Shown: positions 43,891 through 56,826 of the stretch, in pieces
How the letters are laid out: the number at the start of each line of letters is the position of its first letter
How positions within the stretch are numbered: the first letter of the stretch is position 1
NCBI GenBank assembly: GCA_004352715.1
Contig: SCFE01000024.1
Location: 1,180,905 to 1,244,904, forward strand
Reading direction: 5' to 3'
Source: Hofstenia miamia
Taxonomy: Eukaryota > Xenacoelomorpha > Acoela
Length of the DNA stretch: 64,000 bases
The notes under the pieces: model-generated
The model's database searches: none
The model's input: the letters and a program-made list of their open reading frames with translations, nothing else
Told to the model about the DNA's origin: nothing
Made by a program: the position numbers and the translations under genes

Positions 43891-44827
43891 AAATTTTCAA
43901 AGAAAATTTGTTAAACTTCGAACAATCTCAGACAGCCATGCGCTTTAATGAGAAATGTTCAACATTTATTAAAGTATGTTTCCCAAAACACCTACCATAT
44001 CCAACGATTTTCGAATTTGCTCTAAGAAAATTCTTCGTGAATTTGGAAAAACGTTTTATCCTTTAAAATCTCTTTTAAAGGTGTTTAAGGTTAAGTAGAA
44101 TTTTCGAAAGTGTATATTGAATTTTTAAGAACGCAGATATAATTTAAAATTGTAAAACGATTTTTGAATTTAGCAATATGTATTCTTAACAGAATACATT
44201 GTGTTTTCAAAAGCGTAATGGTTAATCGTCGAAAGAAAAATACTAGAGTTGCTTGGAGGTCTTTCTTTACCTCATGATAAATTTAACTGTACTTTAAAAA
44301 ATACATCGAAATTTTTCAAGTTTGGCTATTACAATGAATATAAAAAAGACAATTTCAAAATATTACGAATGGTGGCCAGATCTCGTAACTAGAAAGTTGT
44401 TCATAACCCAGTTCCATGAAGTGTTTTGATCTCATGTTCCCATGTAGTTCCACAACTTTTATTTTAGCCAAAATTGCTAATACACACATATTGGAATAAA
44501 TATGTTGCAATAAATTTCTCATCACAATATTATTGCAATACAGTGCAATATATTGCAAGATATTTCAAAATTATGTGAAGGTGTCTTTAAAAATATAACT
44601 TTTGAACTTTTTTAAAAATATTTCTTTGTTTAGCTCTTAGGAAATTAGCAACTTAATGACATTAATAAAGGTCTTTTAGCTTAGGGTCTAAGACAGCGTC
44701 GAAATAGGCAGAGAATTTCAAGAGCATGGCCTTTTTGTTGGCCGAAAACCCCTAATAACGACCGACTGGTTTTTGGCTGGTAGATTGTATTTGCATTGTA
44801 TATTTAATATATATATATATATAAGCT

Positions 44828-45582
44828 TTCTCAAGTTGGACGTCCTTGTCATTCATGCACTGAAGAAAATATCGATAAAATCAAGGATTGCTGAGGAATT
44901 CGATTCGCCGCGCATCCGTGGAGCTAAGCTTAAGTCGGTCAACGATCCACCGCATTCTTCAAGGAAAAAACTACATCCGTACGTTCTCCGTTTTCTTCAT
45001 GAATTTTCCGAAGAAGACTGTGCAGATCAGCTTGACTTTTGTGAAGAAATGCTTCAGCTAATCGACAATGACGAGGAAGTGGTCAATCATCTGCTCTTCA
45101 CCGACGAGGTGAATTTTCACTTATTGTGGGAAGTGAATCGCCATAACTGTCGGTACTGGGCGTCCGACAATCCGAAGTTTGTCGCCACAGCTCCATTTCA
45201 GTTGCTGAAGGTGGTTGTCTGGATGGGTGTTTGGAGTGGTTATCTGCTTGGGCCCTTTTTCCACTAAGGAACGATCAACGGCGACGATTACCTCGACATA
45301 TTGCACAATTGGCTTTTGCCTCAACTCAAAGAAATCGAGAATTTTCAAAACGGTTGTCTTATCTTCCAACAAGATTAAGGGCCGCCGCAATGGAAACGGG
45401 CCGTTCGCCAATGGCTTGGAAAGAATTTTCCGATCCACTTGCCAGTCGACGTGGATGAACTGAAAGAACGGATCATCGATGGATTTTCAAATATTTCCGC
45501 TGAAACGCGCCTGAAAGCCTTGCTGGACTTTTCACATCGTTTTCGGGACTGTCGAGACAACGCTGGTGGACACATTGAGTGA
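44828..45582 (+). pseudogene. mariner-type transposase, internally deleted relic
   Basis: The long frame in 44830-45267 holds HPYVLRFLHEFSEEDC, DFCEEMLQLIDNDEE, LLFTDEVNFHLL (first catalytic Asp), VNRHNCRYWASDNP and VVVWMGVWSGYLLGPFF. A stop (TAA) follows, then GTINGDDYLDILHNWLLPQL, LIFQQD (second catalytic Asp), another stop and GPPQWKRAVRQWLGKNFP. Then, instead of the 'SPDL.P.D.FLWG' block with the third acidic residue, the C-terminal end VDELKERIIDGFSN to GGHIE and TGA follow directly. So the catalytic centre is deleted. The N-terminal HTH is missing or scrambled before 44880. The sequence is GC-richer than its surroundings. Confidence 0.8.
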
Positions 45583-46404
45583 TCGTGAGTGTTCAGAAGG
45601 AAAACCTGAATTGGAAAAGAGGCTATAGTGCTAAGTGTTTAATTTCGATTTTTGTTGGTTTGTATCTGCGATTCTGTATTTTGCTGCATAAATTCTCATT
45701 CTCCTTATTCTTGTAACAATTGTAATAATTAATATATGACAGCAATTTTGATGTCAATTATATATGTATACCGGTATATATATATATATACCGCTATGAC
45801 GTTTGCAGATGTGATTCCATTCTAGACTCCTTCAAGAGTGATATTCACAAGGCACCAAGTATTATTATGCAAACAAGGAGATGATGAATGTATAGCTGAT
45901 TTTCTAAAATGTTTGCATGGTCTTGTAGAATGGTGTGAGTGTGTCAATTTAGATATACAGCTAAGGGACGGTCTCATTTTTGGAATCTGGTCAGATGTGA
46001 TTCATGCTCAATTACTAGAGCTAGCTGATGCAAATGCANAATTTTCCGATCCACTTGCCAGTCGACGTGGATGAACTGAAAGAACGGATCATCGATGGAT
46101 TTTCAAATATTTCCGCTGAAACGCGCCTGAAAGCCTTGCTGGACTTTTCACATCGTTTTCGGGACTGTCGAGACAACGCTGGTGGACACATTGAGTGATC
46201 GTGAGTGTTCAGAAGGAAAACCTGAATTGGAAAAGAGGCTATAGTGCTAAGTGTTTAATTTCGATTTTTGTTGGTTTGTATCTGCGATTCTGTATTTTGC
46301 TGCATAAATTCTCATTCTCCTTATTCTTGTAATAATTGTAATAATTAATATATGACAGCAATTTTGATGTCAATTATATATGTATACCGGTATATATATA
46401 TATA
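45424..46404. repeat. Duplicated mariner 3' end around an inserted gag piece and single N
   Basis: 45424-45791 (mariner C-terminal coding part, 3' flank, TA tract) recurs at 46040-46404 immediately after a lone N (46039). Between the copies lies the gag fragment of the LTR element. Looks like an assembly bubble. Confidence 0.85.
45793..46038 (+). pseudogene. Fragment of the LTR element gag
   Basis: Nearly identical to 20341-20617 (frame IFTRHQVLLCKQGDDE) with two short internal deletions: 'cacaatttaagaaac' and 'caacacaaagacatgttg' are missing. It ends at the single N (46039). Confidence 0.88.
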
Positions 46405-48960
46405 TATATATCTGGTGCTCTGTCTTAGATTCTGGATTTATATGTGGCAATCTGTCTATATACCAAAATTTATATTGGTGCTGTCTATTTGCACTTTATA
46501 TGTGGGAAAATATTTCGCGTTATAGAAGTTTAATATTAGCAGTCTATATTAATCAAATAAGCAACAATTTATATCTAATGAACGGTGATTTCGCATTTTT
46601 TTACAGTTTGCTTGGCATGATGCCGGGCGGGTATTTCTTTCACAATTTCGGAAACCACACTTGTCCGACTAAGGCCTACAATAAGAACTCTTTGATGCTG
46701 CATCTTTTCTAAATAAGCTGCATAATCGTATCTTCAATATTAAATGGTTCAGTTTCACAAATCTTCAAAATTCGGAATTTTTCATCTGAATAGTCCATGT
46801 TTTGAAGGCCATAGCTCCGTCAAATTTATCCGATTTCCAAATTTTTACACCGTTCAATGCACAATCGATAGAAATCTAATAAACGCTTACTGTTTTTTGC
46901 ACGTTCTAGAAATTGGGGTTTCATGACTGAAATATATAATGCAAAAGTACCTATATCAGAGTGGTCATGTGTTTCCACCAGAGTATCGAAATATCATCCC
47001 GACATTTTGTTGGTTGATTTTCATTCACAAGTTTACTAGAATGCCCGATCGAACTGTTTTTCACTTTGAAATTAAGCAAGCATAGCTCAATTATCTTAGC
47101 CCATACGCTCACTCCAATGAAAACGTACCGCAGGCCGTTTTTCAAAAAGGCCGGATTACTCTCTTCAAAGTATGCTACCAAGTTTCTGAGAAGAACTTTG
47201 AAATCTCTGATGCAGAAATCAATTACAACAGGAATGGCTTATTATTCGGGAAACCGTACAGATACAATCAAGGTCCAACCGTGTTTTGGCATGGGTTCTA
47301 AAACTTGTATATTCCCTGAGCAGTTGGCATGATTGTGCGACTATTTAGCGAAAGTGGGATTTAACTTACTACAAAGAGAAAGGGCATGCGATCAGAAGTT
47401 CTCCGTTTAGTATGGACATGATATGCTAAACTTTTGATTATATCAGTGGACATTAAGTACCCATCAAGTTGAGTGATTTCTGACAATGTAGTTAGTGACA
47501 TTGTCCAATGGGATTCATTATTGCTGCACATTTTTATAATTTATTCTTTGTGCTATAAACTATTAATCGATTGTTATTTCCAGTGTTAAACTCTCTTTCT
47601 GTAACATAAAGTTGCTACGTTTGGTTTAGGCATACATTGGGATGTACCCTGGGTTTTCTTATAGTTCACGCTCACAATTGGGATTTGGGTGCGAAAAATC
47701 CCAATTGGAAAGTATTGAGGGAATCATTAGAACGAGTGCAATAATTTTGTTCGTAAATACCACTTTGATGAAAAAAAAGGAGTGATTTTTTCTGATTAAA
47801 ATTTTTAGGTCTCAATAAATTAACATATACTGCAATACATTTTCATATTAAAATGCTACAAGTGTTTATTGCAATAAATTTATTTTGCATTTACTGCATT
47901 TGAATATTTTTACGAAACATTATTGCAAGTCCTTGCTCATGAGTATCAAATGCCTTCTATGCTACATTTGACTAATATAATCCCGGTATAAATATCAATA
48001 CATGGGTATTAGAAATGAATTCACACATTAAAGTTAATATAAATACAAATTTAGATATAGAGATGGACATTAAGTAATGCATTATTCTAAAAATTTCATA
48101 TTTAATAATATATGGAATTCATAGTATCCCCGACAGTTTGGTTTCAAAAAGACCTCCAAATCAAAGTTCAGCTAGTGCATACCAATAAATTTACGAAATT
48201 TGAAACAGCGCATCAAAGGGGTTAAGCTAGACAGACATTTCAGGAAAAATAACATTTTAAGGTTTTTAGACCACTATAATAAGAGAAAATGTCCATTATA
48301 TATGGCTAAGGTAAAAAATACCACAAACTGACACAAAACGAGCGTAATATGCATAATTGGAAACATTTTCTTTCGAATTTTTCTGAACCACTTAGATAAG
48401 TAGAGGTCAGTGAAATATTGTTGTTCATTTAAGTTAATATAGGTACCTGTTCACATTTACAGAAATCAATTATTTAGTACATGCAGGTTAAACCTTTATA
48501 GAAAAAATCCACGTCAACATGCTACTGTGCTAAACAAATAAATTATTGACTATTTTCAGATTTAAACTACTTGCTTTATTTATTAGTCCCAAATTCCAAC
48601 GGCTTTGAAAGTTAGATAAAAGAAAAATTTTCATCTCAAATTTAAATACGAATATATACTCCGAGTATTAATTTGTAAAGGAAGAAAAAATCATAGATTA
48701 ATTCGTAATCTAGCATATTGAAGACATCCCACGATCTTGTGGTTCCAAAATGGTGTTATTTTGATGTGTTTCTGTTGCTGGCCTTTGCAAAATGTCCCAA
48801 TAGCGAATGAATGGAGAGAATCCGTAATTAATGCTTGAATATGTTTCTTTTTCTTAAAATTTTGCAATAAATTACAAATTCATTCTATATTAAAACAGTG
48901 TACATGAATTTTTTTAGGCTAAAGTGTAAATCGCCTAGAAGTTTTTGTGGTCTTAGCATG
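46405..48960. other. No confident gene
   Basis: AT-rich. Short frames at 46380-46710, 46744-46926 and 46951-47332 have no recognisable homology, starts or splice support. A perfect 12-bp hairpin lies at 47675-47707 (CAATTGGGATTT, nine-base loop, inverse). Confidence 0.45.
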
Positions 48961-48984
48961 TACATGGGAATAGCAGAACTCCAT
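48961..48984. mobile_element. Isolated terminus of the 'CATGGAG' MITE family
   Basis: TACATGGGAATAGCAGAACT followed by CCATG matches the right end of 42561-42751 with minor changes. No matching left end was seen upstream. Confidence 0.6.
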
Positions 48985-49069
48985 GGCATATACAATGCTA
49001 TTTGTTATCATTAACATGTACTTTATGAAAACATTCCCGCAGTTTTCATAATGCACCCTCCCTGTCTCN

Positions 49070-49253
49070 NNNNNNNNNNNNNNNNNNNNNNNNNNNNNNN
49101 NNNNNNNNNNNNNNNNNNNNNNNNNNNNNNNNNNNNNNNNNNNNNNNNNNNNNNNNNNNNNNNNNNNNNNNNNNNNNNNNNNNNNNNNNNNNNNNNNNNN
49201 NNNNNNNNNNNNNNNNNNNNNNNNNNNNNNNNNNNNNNNNNNNNNNNNNNNNN
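49070..49253. other. Assembly gap (184 N) followed by poly-C
   Basis: The N run is followed by 18 consecutive C (49254-49271). The homopolymer probably caused the break. Confidence 0.98.
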
Positions 49254-49607
49254 CCCCCCCCCCCCCCCCCCAAAACCTCATACTTAACAAATAACAATAA
49301 TAATGAAATCAATTGGACAATTTTGAAATTGACCGTCAAAAACCAAATGGGATTACTAAACAGTAAAAGGCGCAGTGTGAGAGAACAATGAAATGGATAA
49401 CAAGAAAGTTGAATCGTTATGATTCAATTTGATGACAGTTATTTTATCAGAATTTCAGTAAATTCTATAACATTTCATAGTCGAAAGCTAATTTTAACTT
49501 ATGCGTAGAGGACTATTAACGTTTGTGGACATTTGCTAATTATTGATTACTACTACTCTCTCTCTAATCGAGCAAGCACAGCTTGGATCTTGATATTCAG
49601 GATTAAC

Positions 49608-49868
49608 CCTAAGCTGCCCCCTGATTTTTGAAAAATTTTAATGATCCTAGAAAATATGCTAAGCGCTTATATATCTTATAAAAAAACTATTAATTCTATG
49701 CTCAAGTTGATGGCACCATGTGATAGAGGCCTAGTGACCGCTGACTTTGCACATGGTATGCATCAATGGGTTTGGGATATCCTACCACATATCAAGAAAC
49801 AGTCAACGTGTCTTTGCTGATTCCATGACCTGAACTTAGGCATGGTGAGAATTTAAATGTTTTTAAAA
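49608..49868. repeat. Dispersed ~260-bp repeat, copy 2
   Basis: Diverged relative of 43624-43890 in the same orientation. Confidence 0.7.
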
Positions 49869-50051
49869 TTCTTAATCTTTTCAACTACTTCAGCACAGCA
49901 ACTCGCTTGAATAGAAATTGTTAACAGTGCATTGAAGCAATATAAAGTCAATGCTAATTATATTAATTCTTAAAGGATTTATGATTCACAATTGCTTACT
50001 TGAATCATCGATAATTCATTGAAACTAAAAACTCAATGTCTGTGATGTAAG

Positions 50052-50432
50052 CAGTTGCGTCATTGAAGGGGTGCGGCTGCACTGGGCCCTGAAACGGCAA
50101 AAAATTAAACTCCAAAAATATGAGTGTAACATATGTATTATATGAAATTTTCAATAAATTTGGTTCTTTGGGGGTCACAAAACATCAAAATAAAGAAATT
50201 ATATAAATCATGCTAAAAATTGATGTCCAAAAGTAGAAAAATATTTTTAATAAACAATTTTCGAAACTTTGGTGGATCAATAATTATGAAGGCACTAAAT
50301 ATTTAATAGAATTACTTTTTCAGTAAGCCAAAAAGTTAATGAAAATTTAATACATAAAATTGGACTGGGGTGTGGGTGGGGGCCAAGCATTAACATTCCA
50401 ACCAAACCCCAAAATCTACAATGACGCCACTG
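50052..50432. mobile_element. hAT-type MITE with 8-bp TSD
   Basis: Left end CAGTTGCGTCATTG, right end CAATGACGCCACTG: 14-bp inverted repeats with one mismatch and the CAGTGGCG-type terminus common in hAT elements. The 8-bp GATGTAAG is present on both sides (50044-50051 and 50433-50440). 381 bp, no coding capacity, GC-richer ends. Confidence 0.9.
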
Positions 50433-50440
50433 GATGTAAG

Positions 50441-53400
50441 ATCATATTGGACATTCAATAAATCGCTTGGAAAGCGTTTCAGTTCGGTAAGATCATAAAG
50501 CTCGTTGGTGCTGTTTCATTTAACAAAGGTGCTTCAAAAAACATGTCACCTCAGAAGTATGGAAGTATTTTGAATTTTGAATTCATTGCCTCTTTCTATT
50601 CTACACTTAAGTAGAATTACCCCAGTAAGCAATGCCCTAAAAACAAAAATTGTTAAAACACAGAACAAATTATTGTGTATCGAAATATATTTGTATCTTT
50701 TTCTGTTAGTGACATTCAATACCATTCTTTAAATTTAATATTATTTAATTTGACAAAACGTCCTTTCAGATTTTATGATTTCTAAATGAATGTATGAGCA
50801 TGAAAAACAAAATTTGACAATTCTTAACCGATGCCTTGCTCAACCAAGAGTTGGAATTGATATGGGCCTAATATTTTAATTTGTATTTGAAATTCAAGAA
50901 AAAATTCAAGGAAAACTTAACTTTGCAAATGACAAAAAATATTCTCTTTAAATTTAATCAGCTCTGAAATGTTCTGCCTTCCAAAAACAAAACAACTAAG
51001 TCCAAATTTATTCTTTTTTTAAAATCCCCTTTTTTGTTGTGTATTTATAATATTGTCCCATGGACTTAAGTTTTTGGGTAAATTATTAGGCATCATTTTC
51101 CTCTTTCATATTGCTTTTATTACTATACTAGATAGGGTATATATAGAATAGGTTTGGATGTACAAAATGGCATTTAAATCCTTTTTTATGAAAAATTGGA
51201 CTTAAGTTGTTTTGCTTTGGGACGGCAGTGTTGACTGGCGCAATACTTCTAACATCTAAATTTTGTCTGCTACAAGCAAAGAGCGTTTCTCAAAACTCCC
51301 ACTTACTTTGTGCTGATGTATTTTGATGTTGGCAGAGAATTTTAGTAATTGAATATATATATGAAATGATATGTTTTTTACTTGATAAAAAGGACGATTG
51401 CAATCCCGGTGATAATTACTTATATGACTGAATTAGTCGCGGCGGTAGGAAGAACTTACGAAACGTGACATATATGATACCTGAGTACACTTAACGCCTT
51501 GTTGCAAGCATATATTTACAGATTAATAAACAAAAATACGAACATATAGTTATTACCTTTTATTATAAGGGATATGCAGGAAATTATTGTTTTCTTTAAA
51601 ACATAAATTGTTGTAGTAAACGAAATTATCAACATTTTTTTAGTGAAGCTCCAGTAGTTTTGTAGAACGTGTACAAATAAATATACAAATTAAAATAAAC
51701 ACAAATTTCATTTTCATATAGAATTAATTTTTAAGAAATGTTTCGATAAAAGAGGAGCAGAATATAAATGCAAAATAGGAAGTTAAGTTTTGCCATGCCC
51801 AGTTAACAATAAAATAACTGGAGATTAAACATTTTGATAAATCGTTGTCAGTTATGTCCATTATCTCACTTAAGATTACAATGCTATCAATAGTAACATT
51901 TTATATGTTTTCCATAAAAGTCTAAGCAAAACATAAAAATTTAAACACTTTAATTTATATAAAGACGCGACAGATATCATTTACATTGTGCACTCTGATT
52001 TTTGAGATTTTATTATTTTGTGAAATGAAAGCGAATACAACATTTTAAAAAGAAATCAACAAAAAGTTAAAAAACATTCTAAATGATTTAAGGGCAATCT
52101 ACGCACAAATTTAAAATAATTTAGAAAATTTTTGTTTTCATTAGTAACATTTGTGAAAATACACATTCAATACTATTTGGTAGCCAAATCCAATCATTTC
52201 CAGAAAGGGCTCACATCTTCTCCAAGTAAGCTTCAACACCCTAGCCTCCAGGCCTACTACCCTGTATGACCCGTTTATTTCACTAGGTTAACAATGCAAT
52301 TTGAATTATCCAATCAAATTCATAGTGTAGTGCTAATGGGCCTCTATGAGGCAAGACACTATCAGTGGCGTAAAAGAAAAATAATTGGCGCTGGGCCGAA
52401 TAATTGGTATTCTGAAATGGGCCGAGTCGGGCTTGGGCCTAAATAAGCGGCGCAATTCCAAATCTGGTTCAACCATGCTTGTTTGGTCCAATAACTAAAA
52501 ATAATAAAACAATGGAAAATATACATTTTCCATTCAATACGAATTTTGTGAAATGGAGATAAAACAGTTTCAGCTAGATTAATAACCCAATTATTATAAA
52601 CATTCGGAATAAGATAATCAAGTTTTCAAGTTTTCAAATCTAATTTTGGTAGGCTACAGAGCAAACTTTGATATTTAAATTTTGGCAAAATTTACACATC
52701 AATACTATTAAATTTTTCCAATATCATTTTATGGTGTTTTAATATTCAAATTAGTTTGTTAAATATTGTAAACGAAAACGACTGGCGGGCATTAATAATG
52801 GCTTTATAAATTTATTCATTTACATAAAACTCTGGGACTCTTTCAACTGGCATGTTTCATAATTAAGCAGTGAACACATTTTACAGACTTTGTGACTATC
52901 ATAGCCACATACATGTATGTATGTTGTTCTGGTTTGAGAATACTTCAGTGCTATATGTATAATAGTTGCGCTTCACAGTTTAATAAATATGCGTTTTTTG
53001 TATATAAGAATTATTTCAAAGCAATATCAAACTTGAAATCAAATTTTCAAATTTCAAATTAAACTTTGATCAAAAAGTGTTCAAATTTCAAAGGTCATCT
53101 CCGTCAAACATTGAAAGCCCTGCTTATATCTTGTTCAAAGAGCGAGTTATAAATCCACGAAGAATAAAAACCAACAAAATATGAAAAGTAGTCAAAGGTG
53201 TTTAGAAAAGTAAAACTAAAAAAATTATTTTTTTAACAACTTTGGTTTTTCAAAAACTATATGGTCAAATATTTATATCTCGCTCTCTGTACACATTAGT
53301 AACAATCCTAGGGCGTTTTTGCTTTATATTAGAGAGTGATATCGTTCAATCTCTACTTTATATAAACTGCAAAATCAAATACTTGTGTGAATTACCACTA
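50441..53400. other. No gene seen
   Basis: AT-rich. CAGTGGCGTAAAAG at about 52366 looks like a single hAT-type terminus followed by a GC-rich patch (52385-52460), but no second terminus was found. Confidence 0.55.
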
Positions 53401-53409
53401 GAATAACTT

Positions 53410-53731
53410 ATATATATATATATATATATATATACTGTATATTTATATATAAATATATATATATGTNTTAGTAATTTTCAACAAACATTCAGTATGCCAA
53501 TATGACATAAAAGAGTAGATATATGAAATAGTAAACCTCACACTTTAATTTAGTTAATATCAACCTTTCTGGTTTGGGTAAAATGTCAAAAAGCATATAC
53601 TATTTAATTCACCTAATAATGATTTTAAAATAATAGTTGTAATGAAAATCTTCAGAATAATGAATTTATCAACTACTTTGAATGTAAGAATATTTATGAA
53701 AATATGCCAAATATATATATATATATATATA

Positions 53732-53780
<49 letters not shown>
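53410..53780. repeat. Cluster of (TA)n tracts with a single N
   Basis: TA tracts at 53410-53463 and 53713-53780, with a lone N at 53467. Confidence 0.92.
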
Positions 53781-54423
53781 ATATATGAAAACATTAAGAT
53801 CAAATTACCATAATTCTAAATCTGATTTTTATGAAAAAATCTCATAAATAGCTCGTTTGTGTGAAGGAATTTATGACAACATTTTGTGCACTGATCATAT
53901 AATTGCTACTGCATGATCAATAAACATGTCTTCCTTGGAATTTTCTGAGTTTTCTAAAATGCTATATAATAGAACTCATACAGAAGTATTTCAAGTTTTC
54001 ATGCTGCAAATATTGATCCGTGGGTTTACATACAATACACATACTCTTAAATATAACACCTATAAATTTTGCAGCAAGATACAGCGGTATCAGTATTTTT
54101 TGGTATTGTCAAAATACCGTGATATCGGTTTCGGTCTCAGTATACCACAGGGATCTAATCAGACTTGTCAACGAGCCAAGCTTCTAACAAGTCGAGCCGA
54201 GCTTGAGCAGAGTATTGGATATACAACGAGCCCAAAACGAGCCGTTTTTAAGCAAACGAAATTTATAGTGCTGCTTGTTAATTTTATTATGCAGATTTTT
54301 TCACTTAATATTCCTTACTTATAATCGTATTTTAGAAATGCTTATTAAATAATAGGAAGAGCAATTGAAAAAATTCTGAAAGCGCAATATTTTTAAAAAA
54401 AATACCAAGGTGAAACGAGCCTC

Positions 54424-54602
54424 NNNNNNNNNNNNNNNNNNNNNNNNNNNNNNNNNNNNNNNNNNNNNNNNNNNNNNNNNNNNNNNNNNNNNNNNNNNNN
54501 NNNNNNNNNNNNNNNNNNNNNNNNNNNNNNNNNNNNNNNNNNNNNNNNNNNNNNNNNNNNNNNNNNNNNNNNNNNNNNNNNNNNNNNNNNNNNNNNNNNN
54601 NN
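54424..54602. other. Assembly gap (179 N)
   Basis: N run followed by AT-rich sequence with a (TA)n tract at about 54629-54653. Just upstream, 54165-54250 carries the dispersed 'gagccgagc' repeat seen inverted at 11690-11765. Confidence 0.98.
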
Positions 54603-54622
54603 TGGATCTAATATATAAATAA

Positions 54623-54658
<36 letters not shown>

Positions 54659-55348
54659 GCATATATCCGGGGATTTCAAATCGAATTAAAATTTTCAAAT
54701 AAAATTTCACACACTCTGTCATAATCATAATCATAAGAGCTCGGTTGTCAAAGTATTGGCGGCAATACAACAATGCCTTTTTATTTTTAGAGTGCAGAAA
54801 TGTCAGCTTGTCAAATAATTTTATTCCTCGCCAATTTGACTATGTAAGATTATTCACTTTTGAAACAAACCAATGTTCATTTGAGATAACCAATTATGTT
54901 ATATATATATAGAAATTTGCAAAATTTATTAGACACTCAAGTGCTTGAAAGGTATGTAACCGTAGATGTCCTGAATCACACTTTTTGATCAAAGTCCAGC
55001 TCATTGACAGTCAATTAATTTGAAAACGAAAACTGCCATATTACTCAAAATGCTAACGGTACAAAGTGAAATGGAGCATTTTATAGTTTGCATTGATTGT
55101 TGCTGATGTTAAAGTGGACATTAACATCTCCTAATGAAATCAATACACTGTCTATAATGCTGACTAATAATGAATTATAATATATATTCTTTGTCATATT
55201 CGAGCATATATGTTATTTAATGCACTGCAGGTGAAGAATCACTGTTGCTTTGAAACTGAATTTGAATTCTTCTAATATCAAAATTCAGTTTAATATCTTG
55301 TATTTCGTTAAATTTACAGCAATTTATTACCTCATTTAGTATATGATG

Positions 55349-55455
55349 TTCCTACTATTGATTTTTGTCAGCTGTCAAGATATAGGTGATAAAAGCCTAT
55401 AGTGTGAACACTATATCTGCTTTTTTATCAGCTTACAAAAAGTAGGTAGTGGGAA
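55349..55455. repeat. ~107-bp imperfect palindrome (possible foldback element)
   Basis: GTTCCTACTATTG...TTTTTGTCAGCTG pairs with CAGCTTACAAAAAGTAGG..AGTGGGAAC, and the centre GCCTATAGTGTGAACACTATATCTGC is itself inverted. Similar words (GATAGTGGGAAC) occur at about 56052-56064. Confidence 0.75.
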
Positions 55456-55696
55456 CGATACTAAAACTTGAGTCAAATGATAGCTACTTAGAATTAATTG
55501 CTTAGTTCATGCAAAGAACACTATTCCAAAACTCTGATATTGAAGTTAAAATATTTCAAGTTCAAAATAGAAAAGCATTGCTACATTCCAAAGTGCACGA
55601 ATCATAGAACAGATGCTGTGATTTTTTCTGCTGTCAATCAATATAATTGGAGTTGAGCAAATGATAATTTATCACTTGTCGAAAAATCGATAGTGT

Positions 55697-55966
55697 TATG
55701 GAGTTCTGCTATAATGATGTAAACAATAAATTTTGTAAAATTATTGGAACAAAAAGAAAATTGAATAAATTTTAGCAAGTATTTTACTTTTAATTTTAAC
55801 AATGAAGTTTTAATAAAGTAGTAAAAAGTTGGTTAAATTGTATTTTAGCAAATAAATTTAAAAAAAAGCTGTTAGTAGTTTTGTATTTCAATTACACTTT
55901 CAATGGCCTCATCCGGGAAGGAAATAATTTTCGCTCCGTCTCCATGTAATATAGCAGAACTCCATG
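55697..55966. mobile_element. MITE 'CATGGAG', copy 2
   Basis: Ends TATGGAGTTCTGCTAT and ATAGCAGAACTCCATG. The 6-bp ATAGTG is on both sides (55690-55695, one extra T before the element, and 55967-55972). The interior differs from copy 1 except near the ends (cggga-g, CGC/TCC..CTCCATG). Confidence 0.85.
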
Positions 55967-55972
55967 ATAGTG

Positions 55973-56753
55973 TGGGTATGAAATATCAGCTCCAGGTTGT
56001 CTAACAACAAAAATCTAATTGTATTTTCGACTAAAATCTACTGATAACAGTTGATAGTGGGAACACACTTTATGTATTACGTCATAGGATCTAAGTCAAG
56101 TATCCCTTACGATTTTTGATCAAAGCATGAAATTCGAAAATTTATGGGGTAACCGAAACATAAATTAGCTGTTAATAGTATTACTTACTTTAAGAGATAA
56201 AATTTTTTAATTTATTGTTTAAAATAACATTCCAATAAAATTTCAAATTCAGATACATGACGGATTTCTGAAATTACATATTTTTGAGACAAAAATACTC
56301 CTCAGACATATTAAAACTGTTGAATTTGATGCAAACTCTAAATTGCTGACGTACATCTTTAAGAAAATTGAAGGCAAGCTTCATTAAATGGGTGCCAAGT
56401 AATGCTTCAATTCACAGCTTGCTCAGAATGATGCACGCAAATAATGTCAATTTTCTTAACATTATTTTGATCACTAATCATTTAACAACAAATTCTAGAT
56501 AATCTATTATAAACATCTAATACATTGTCAATAAAATTGATTTTATTTATTTTTTCATAATTTCATATTTCGACAACTAAGGTTTCCTTCTATATTAGCT
56601 CGTTAAGGTCATATATTACTTTGGATAACAAATTTTTATCTAGTCTTTTAGTCCATTGAGCAATCTATGAGATTTTTTTGTAAAACACCAAACGCTAATT
56701 TGGAAGCTAACTGAATCATTAAGTATCTCGAATTAAATAATTCTTATAGCATT
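55973..56753. other. No gene seen
   Basis: AT-rich, no recognised coding feature. Confidence 0.5.
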
Positions 56754-56823
56754 ATTAATAATAATAATTCTAATAATAATAATAATAATTATAATAATAA
56801 TAATATAAATAATAATAATAATA
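56754..56823. repeat. (ATA)n-type microsatellite at the 5' edge of an R2-like LINE
   Basis: Imperfect AAT/ATA trinucleotide run directly before the LINE coding sequence. Confidence 0.92.
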
Positions 56824-56826
56824 ATC

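Noticed and set aside
46951-47332. Overlapping 76- and 88-codon open frames
   Set aside because: No recognisable domain, no splice or start support, and short enough to occur by chance.
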